Below are positions 23,501-32,500 of a stretch of 64,000 nucleotides of DNA, one piece after another (the first letter of the stretch is position 1; each line of letters opens with the position of its first letter). The position numbers and the translations under genes were made by a program. Source of the stretch: Gonatopus flavifemur (lineage: Eukaryota > Arthropoda > Insecta > Hymenoptera > Dryinidae). The notes beneath the pieces were generated by a model. That model was not told where the DNA came from. It saw only the letters and a list, made by a program, of their open reading frames with translations, and did not search any database. The stretch is taken from the NCBI GenBank assembly GCA_018340375.1, contig JAFFJZ010000085.1, forward strand, positions 62,001 through 126,000, read 5' to 3'.

Positions 23501-26500
23501 AGTGTCAGAGACTCTAAGAGCCAGATAAATTGAGAAAATATGTGCATGGAGCTTTTCAGGAATATTTAGAAGAATTTGGAAAGGTTCAGAGTAATTCAGA
23601 GAGTTTCAGAGGAAGCTTTGAAATCTGAATACATTGAATCCCGGGAGATTTACAGGAATTCAGAGATATTCAGAGAAATTCAGAGGGAGTTTTGGAATCT
23701 GAATACATTAAATTCCAGGAGATTTAGAGGGATTCAGAGGAATCTAGAGGAAGCTTTGACATATGAATATATCAAATTCCGGAGAATTTGGAGAAATTCA
23801 GAGGAAGTTTTGAAATCTGAATACATTGAATTCCGGGATATTTAGAGAAATTCAGAGGGATTCAGAGAGATTCAGAGGAATCCAGAGGAAGTTCTGAAAT
23901 CTGAATACATTAAATTCCGGGAGATTTAGAGGAATTCAGAGAGATTCAGGTAAATTCAGGGGAATTCAGTGAAAGCTTTGAAATCTGAATACTTTAAATT
24001 CTGGGAGATTTGGAGGAACTCAGAGAGATTCAGAAAAATTCAGACGTAGCTTTGAAATCTAAATATATAAAATTCTCTAATTCCTCTGAATTACTCTGAA
24101 ATGACTCTGAACACAGACTTCTATATAATACACTAGACTGCGAATATGCTATAGTTCATGCAGCTGAAGTTGAGGCAACACACTGATACGATAATTTCTA
24201 TGGACTGGAGGGTGCCATCTTTAAGAGGGTAAACACGGATAGACTGCAATACCTTGTTCAGTGCACATGAATACACGGAAAAAGAAAACAGCAATGGTTA
24301 CTGTGAATCGCAGTAATTAATTGAAAAAACATGAAAAATCGAATCCACGCCGTTCAGTACTGCGTCTTCCAGTAACCGTTACTGTCCGAGCAGCATTGAC
24401 GAATTTCATTGCAGTACATATCACTGTGATCGCGCTAACCTCTATCATCCAAGCGTGTTTTCATTTGTTTTTCAATCGATTACTGTTATGGACAGTAACC
24501 AGTGCTGTTTTCTCCCCGTGCACTGAACGACTTGAAACTGCATTCATGAAAAATCTGTAAACGTAAGGGATGATTCTTCGAGACTTTCTCTACGTCGCCA
24601 ACGAGCTCGAATTTTGGAAAAAAGTTTGTTCTCGGGAAATTGCTCACATGGTAACTATTATTAGGCGTGTGCGAGTACTCGAATTTTCCGATTATTTTCG
24701 AGTCAAATCGAGTCTTCGTCGAGTCGAGTATCTCCAACTACTCGAAACTTTCAAGCTATTCGAATTTTTCCAGTTACTCGAAATTTTTCAAATATTTCAC
24801 GAATTGGTTCAAAATGTTTATGAATCTAGAAGGTAAGACATCATAAGAAGTCCTGGAAATTTACCGAGTACTGGAAGAAATCATTGATTACTCGAAAGTT
24901 TCCGAGAACTGGATTCGACTGGAGACTCAAATTACTTATCTTGACTCGACCCGAAAACATCACTACCTACACAGACCTAGTCATTATTGGTATCCTCTCA
25001 AGGATACTAACCATGTGACTCAAGATAAATGTTTTCCATAAATCATTCTCCGATGCAGAAATTTAATGGAAATCTCGCTCTGCATAGGCTTTCAATTGAT
25101 TACGATTATCTGTTCGGAGCGATATTTTTATGTGCCAATTGCATTTTTGAATGATTCTTCAACAAATATTCAGCTTCTATTACAACACTTATCACCTTAT
25201 ACCAATTCCAATCAGACACCCCTGGTAAAAAAATCTCTCTGAAAATTTCACGTTTCAGAGGAATTCAGAAAGAATCAGAAAAATTCAGAGCAATTCAGCC
25301 TGATTCAGAGGATTTTAGAGACTAGTGGGTTGAGAAAACTTATGCTTTGAATTTTTTAGAAGGATTCAAAGATATTCAGGGTAATTCAGAAAGATTCAGA
25401 GTAATTCAGGAAATTCACAGAGGATAAATTCAGTGAATTTCTTGGTCCTGCACTTCAGAGGCATCCAGGAAGTGTCAGAGACTTTCAGAGACAGATAAAT
25501 TGAGAAAAATTTTGCATAGAAATTCAGAGCAATTCAGAGAGATTCAGAGGAATTCAGAGAAATTCACAGAGGAATTAATTCAGTAAAATCTTTGGCTCAG
25601 GATTCTAGATGTACGAGGGTGGATTGATAAGTTTCCGGCCTGACCAAGAGATGGCGCCACTAGGCCTACCTTGAGGTGGCGTTCTATAGTACCATCCTTA
25701 GATAGCTTGTAGCTATAGTTTCAGTCCGATCGCCATGTTAGTTTAGTTTTGAGAGCACGCTGACCAAGACGCCTCTGTGTTTTTCGTAAAAATGGAAAAG
25801 CTGGAAAATCGTGCTGTCATCAAATACTTTTATTTGAAGGGGTTAACGCCGAAGGAAATTAAAGAAGAGATGGACTCAACACTGGGGACATCCTCCCATC
25901 ATATTCAACCGTTAAGCAGTGGGTTTCCGAGTTTAAAAGGGTCGTGTGAGCACCTCTGATGAGCCTCTCTCAGGACGCCCAATTGAGGTCACAACTCCAG
26001 ATATGTTCTAAAAATCCATCATATAGTGCTGAAAGATCGCAGATTAAAAGTTCGTGAGATAGCTGAGACCTGTAAGATGTCATATGAACGTGTACAAAAT
26101 ATTTTGCACCAACATTTGTATATGGAAAAGCTCTGTGCAAGATGGGTGCCGCGTTTGCTAACAGTCGACCAAAAATTGATTCGAAAGAACATTCCTACCG
26201 CCAATTTGGCGTTGTATAAGCGTAATCCAAGCGAATTTTTGCGTCGATTCGTAACCGTTGACGAAACTTGGGTCCACCACTACACTCCTGAAACCAAAGA
26301 ACAGTCTAAACAGTGGATTGGACCAGGGAACCAACTCCAAAGAAGGCAAAAACAATTTTTCGGCGAACAAGGTTATGGCTACTGTTTTTAGGATGCAAGA
26401 GGTATTATATACATTGATTACCTTGAAAAGGGTGAAACTATCACTGGTCAATACTACGCAGACTTATTGCAACGTTTGAGCCACGAAGTGAAAATTAAAC

Positions 26501-29500
26501 GACCTCATCTGGCGAAGAAAAAAATCTTGTTTCATCACGATAACGCACCAGCGCACACGTCAATCGTTGCGATGGCTGAAATCAACGATCTGAAGTTTGA
26601 ATTAATGCCGCACCCTCCTACTCTCCAGACCTAGCCCCGAGTGACTATTATCTGTTTCCTAACCTCAAAAATGGCTTGGCGGTAAGAGATTTGCGGACAA
26701 TGAAGAAGTAATCGAAGCTGTAAATGGGTATTTTGAGGAGCTTGACGAATCAGTCTATAGAGATGGCATTACTAGACTAGAACACCGCTATGAGAAATGT
26801 ATCAGCCTTGGAGGAGATTATGTTGAGAAATAAAAAAAAAAAATTCTTAAAAACGTTGTTTTTCTTGGTCAGGCCGGAAACTTATCAATCTACCCTCGTA
26901 TTCAGGGATGTGTCAGAGATTCACAGAGACAGATAAATTAGAAAGAATTGTACGGCGGACTTTCAGGAAACATTCGGAGAGATTCATGGTAATTCAGAAA
27001 GATTCAGAGTAATTCAGGGAAATTCAGAGAGGAATTGATTCAGTCAAATTTTTGGTCCCGGATTCAAGAGGCATCCAGGGAGTGTCAGAGACTCTAAGAG
27101 CCAGATGAATTGAGAAAATATGTGCATGGAGCTTTTCAGGAATATTTAGAAGAATTTGGAAAGGTTCAGAGTAATTCAGAGAGTTTCAGAGGAAGCTTTG
27201 AAATCTGAATACATTGAATCCCGGGAGATTTACAGGAATTCAGAGATATTCAGAGAAATTCAGAGGGAGTTTTGGAATCTGAATACATTAAATTCCAGGA
27301 GATTTAGAGGGATTCAGAGGAATCTAGAGGAAGCTTTGACATATGAATATATCAAATTCCGGAGAATTTGGAGAAATTCAGAGGAAGTTTTGAAATCTGA
27401 ATACATTGAATTCCGGGATATTTAGAGAAATTCAGAGGGATTCAGAGAGATTCAGAGGAATCCAGAGGAAGTTCTGAAATCTGAATACATTAAATTCCGG
27501 GAGATTTAGAGGAATTCAGAGAGATTCAGGTAAATTCAGGGGAATTCAGTGAAAGCTTTGAAATCTGAATACTTTAAATTCTGGGAGATTTGGAGGAACT
27601 CAGAGAGATTCAGAAAAATTCAGACGTAGCTTTGAAATCTAAATATATAAAATTCTCTAATTCCCTCTGAATTACTCTGAAATGACTCTGAACACAGACT
27701 TCTATATAATACACTAGACTGCGAATATGCTATAGTTCATGCAGCTGAAGTTGAGGCAACACACTGATACGAAAATTTCTATGGACTGGAGGGTGCCATC
27801 TTTAAGAGGGTAAACACGGATAGAGCGTTCGTCAATCACCTTCGTTGTTGCAATGTGTGAGTTTACCCCCTTGAATATGGCCGCCAGAAAGAATTGCCTC
27901 ACTCATTTGCTCGACAGTCCGCAGTCTAGTGTATTATATAGAAGTCTGTGACTCTGAATCTCTCTGAAATATGTCCCAAAATATAGAGAGATTCAAAGAG
28001 ATCCAGAGCGATTTCAGAGAGATTCAGAGAGATTTTTTTTTACCAGGGATCACTTTCCATATACTCAAATAGTACTCTGGACATACCCAGAAGATGGTTT
28101 TTTATCAGTTACTGTCTGGAAAGCCTTATTGGTCGCTTTTCTGTTCCCACGTTTCCCATCCATGTCATACGCTTTATCCGATAGAACAGCTGGCAGGCGT
28201 TTCAAAGCATATTCTCTGGCAGTTTCTCCGAAACCCTGTTTTTTTAAAAATTCGTCGAAGTGAACTGAAACGTACCCAATAATATTCAACTCTCATATTA
28301 TATTATGTATACGAGATTCCCCAGAATTTATCATTCGCATTTTGGTGGCATATTTCATCAACCAAATATTGCGAAAATGCAATTATTTGCCGTTTGAATA
28401 TATTTTTTGGAGGCTTCCCAGACATCACAAGTACACCTAATGAATTCATATGTAGTAGAATAGTTTATCCCGAACAGTCCTCGTTATGACCGCACAAAAT
28501 GAATGTATGATGAATTCATCTTTATACCAAATGAATTTATAAAGAAAACCCGAAACACTAAATGAGTTCAGAATAAATTCATTTTGTGTGGACATAACGG
28601 GTCTGCGTCCATTCATCTGGGACCGTGTTGTGCTGTCTGAGTTAGTTCCTGAGATATGAGCATTTCAAACTCTTTTCTTGAATCCAAATCACTCAAAAGC
28701 ATTTTGTGTTACATACTCAAGCTTGGCACCAGGCGCCATGTTGGAAAACGGCGAATTTTGAAAAAAATTCAAGTATCCCATCATTTTTCCCTTCGAAGTG
28801 ATAGCGATTTGAAATTTTTGAGCATTCTAATCAGTCAGCATTCAACAACTTTGCATTGCCATAGCTCCGAAACAAACAATGATGGGATAGTTCAATTTTT
28901 TCACAGGGGGCCCCCATTTCCCAACTTAGCCAGACTTGTCAAGCTCAAGTGTCAAGCAAAACTTGTCAAGCAAACAACCCCAAGAGAACACCAACGTTCA
29001 AATAACCTTTATCAAAGGTAAGATAGAGCTATGATCATTTGAAGGTAAAAAAAATGAACGTTCGTTAAATGTAAATTTATCTAAAATCTACCTAAAATTG
29101 ATCTATTCGGCTCGTGTTCTCTTGGGGAATGGTTTTGAGTGATTTGAATTCGAAAAAAATTCCCAAATGCTCATATGTTGAAAAATAAGTCTCCAAAACA
29201 TGTTTCCAAACGGAAAATTATTGTATTTTGACGGCAGATTATGTCACTGAAGTCCAAATGATTCTGGGACAACCTGTATATTGAATATGTCAATTGATCA
29301 TTATTATTTCCACAATATACCTTTGGAAATTTGCAGAAATGTCGAAGGAAATTTCGAAAGTCCTGGTGGTCTTGGGACACATCTATATAATTTAGCTTTA
29401 TCTTTGAATACTCCCCTTAGAATTGTTCTATACCATTCATTTGTTGAAGTCGTTTTGTTCATTGTATTCCACGCAACCACATGACATCTGGAATTATATC

Positions 29501-32500
29501 CAAGATCCACCTGAAAACAAAATCAGACCTTTGAAGGAATATTGTTAGATATCATAAGTTGATGTTTTTCCGAGGAGTACCAGTACTGCTACGTTAGCCA
29601 TTCCTCATTAGCCACACGGATAAAACTGTTCGTTCGATTCCAGAATTCATATTCATTTGGTTTTGGATTATTTGATTCAAATAAATTTTTTTCGAGTCAA
29701 GTATTTTTCTTTTGTGTCAAATAATCGAAGCTGTTTCAAAATTTTTATCCAAATATTTTGATATATATTTTCAAAATACTATTCTGAATTAAAAGAATCG
29801 GAAACATATTATGCAGATTTCAAAGTGAATTATATTTTCACCTTCAGTCCAAGAAATATTTGTTTGGAGGATTTCAGGAACCACTTACTTCTAACAATTA
29901 TTTATTAAGCTTCCAAAATATTGTTAAATAACGTGGATCGCAGAAAAAACTTGTCCCCGCTTGTCAAGCGATTGGAATGAAACTCATGTGCGAACACCAT
30001 CGGATCATATCTAGATCGTGGTGTAAATTCCATTGCACTCAGATAACAGAAAGCGAAGATATGCGCGGTCATACAATCACAATTTGAAAAAAAAATATTC
30101 CGCAATATCTTCGAAACGCATTATCCGATCCGTATCAGAATCAATAGGTCTCGATTTCCCAATGAGACGAACAAATCACAAAAGCATTCATTTGAATCAG
30201 TATATCCTATGAAGAGTTATCGTGAACTAAAAAATCTACATAGACCAGCGTTTAGCAAAGACCAAATACCCCCTTCTGCATAATAGATTCTTGACCGTAT
30301 CATAATGTTTTCATTACCTATACGGAACACGGAAGTAAAAATTGCAAAATTATTCACCTTCTTTCCCCATTCAATTAAATTGTCACGTACCTCTTCATTG
30401 ATTATTTTCAATCCGTGTAGAACATTTTCTCCTCTTTGATTTTTTTCACCAAGAACACCCACAACAGCGCTGTTGGGTGTATTCAAATGAACTACAGAGA
30501 AATATAAATTCATATTATTCAAATTTTCTGTCATCCGCGGCGAACATGAAATATTTCAGAATTCAAATAAGATTTTGATCAAATTCATAATTTGTAAAAA
30601 TTCAATGAAATTTATCGTTTATCCTCAACATATTATTCAGTTGTCAATAAATTCAGGAATCAGAATTTAGTTTTTGCACAAATATTCGATTCACATGGTA
30701 CCTACCCGTATAGCACTATGGTATACCACCGATCGCTGGAAATTTCTCCGTCGCCTCTACGTGGCCTCAACAAAGACCTCCCTATTTTTCCACACAGCGC
30801 ACGCATGGTCCAAATGAATTCCCGTTATGTCAGTTCAGAAAGGATTCACAAAGAATTTTTGAGGAATCCTTCTTGAATACCAACCCGGGTATGTACTGAC
30901 AAATGTACCAAGCTTGGTGCCAAGCTTGAGCCAATGCTAGTCAACATCGGGCCTAGCTTGGTTGCTAACATTGGCACCTACCTAACTTGATGTCTGGGAT
31001 GATGACAATGTTCAATGCTTGGCATCCAAGCTTGGTCCAATATCAAAATTCAACATTGGTTCTATGTTTGCAATCAATATTGGTGCCATGAGTGATATAC
31101 AATTCTAATTCAAGCTAAACTGGTGGGGAAAATTTCTTATTGACGTCTAAGCTTGAGTGGATATTCATATTCAACGAACTGACCGAACTTGATGGTAACA
31201 GATTTCCCAGTGTGTATGAATTTTGGCCGCACTTTGGCCCAGTCTTGGATTCATATAGACAGGATGAAGCCATGCTGGGGTTTGAATCACCGGGTGTAGC
31301 TTAGTTGCCAACAGCTTTGCCAAGCCAAGTGAATGGTCAGGATGATGCTAACGTTCTCTGTTCGGCAACGAATTTTTATATCTACACGGACAGAAAAATA
31401 CAGTTAAAATTACTGTGGTTGATCACTACTCGCGGACCAAGTTGGAATTGACGAGAGAAATTATAGTATTTTCATTTAAATCCAGTGAAGTCCACAGTAA
31501 TTTCTCTCGTCAATTCCAACTTGGTCCGCGAGTAGTGATCAACCACAGTAATTTTAATTGTATTTTTCTCTCCGTGTATGGGAACTCTAACACTGCAAAA
31601 ATAGGCTCGGGTTTAGCATTGGTGGTCAAGGTGCTATCAAGATTTGGTTAGCTATGGTGGCCCATGCATCGGCCAAGCCTTGATTAGGGAAAATTGAATC
31701 AAATGTGGTAGAATATGCTTGGTCTTAGCATTGGTATCCAAGGCTCCATCAATGCTTAGTCACCTATGACGAGCGAAGCTAGGATAACAAGACTTGGCAT
31801 ACCAAGCTTGACGCCGATCATGGCCCAATTGTCAGTTTTGGCATTACGAGCTTAAAAAGGATTCATAAAGAACTCTTTCTGAACTGACATAACGGCGATT
31901 CGTGAAGAATCCTACGATTGATTCATAAAGAATTCTTTATGAATACATCGGTACTAAGATGCTGTGTGGGTTTCCCCTTATTTTCACGGCTCCCATTTCT
32001 CCACCAATTCTCCATACCACCGAAGTCCTAGGTGGAGGGTCGGTGGTTGTGCTGTACGGATAGTTGAAAATTACACAGTAAAAAATTTTTTGTCATTGTG
32101 TAAAGTGTTAAAATTTGTGTGTAAAATATTCAACATTTTCGAGTGTTGATTCAACACAATCGTTGTGTTAACACAAACGAATGATTCACGACACGACACG
32201 ACATGACACGATTGAGTTGAATCAACACTCTGGAATGTTGAATATTCTACACACAAATTTTAACACTTTACACGATGACGAAAAATTGGTAGGGGGTCTT
32301 TTCGCCGGAAAAGTTTTTTGCCGAATTAACATAATTTGACGATCAATAGTAATTTCCAGAGGTAACTAGAAAATGACTACCGATTGTCGAATTACTCCTT
32401 ATTCGGCAAAGAGGCCCCCTACCGAAAAATTTTTTACTGTGTATTATTGAAGTCACTCAAACTCACTCACCAATTTCTGAAATTTGTTTGTTCATTTTGT

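Larger units (their letters stand above)
20669..24243 (+). repeat. Tandem 3.57-kb duplication, unit 1
   Basis: Nearly identical in direct orientation to 24258-27824, with few substitutions and small indels. It contains a MITE, an ACTCGAA-rich segment (21075-21330), a GATTCAGAG-type repeat, a mariner, and the first half of a second MITE, which is cut at the junction. Fourteen bases of filler (24244-24257) separate the units. Confidence 0.95.
24258..27824 (+). repeat. Tandem 3.57-kb duplication, unit 2
   Basis: Second copy of 20669-24243. On its right the sequence continues into the intact MITE at 27693-27950, which shows that the right breakpoint of the duplicated segment lay inside that MITE. 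Confidence 0.95.

Noticed and set aside
23576..23845. Charged 89-codon ORF in the GATTCAGAG repeat (also 27156-27425)
   Set aside because: It is the translation of the repeat itself, found in both duplicated units, with no start context or domain.
20669..27824. Direct-repeat array as a CRISPR
   Set aside because: The repeats are degenerate 10-12-bp words and a 3.57-kb duplication in a eukaryotic intron; there are no regular spacers and no cas genes.
29905..30105. Possible gene 3' end with AATAAA after the stop
   Set aside because: Single short ORF, no motif, no matching upstream exon, and inside an intron of the assembled host gene.
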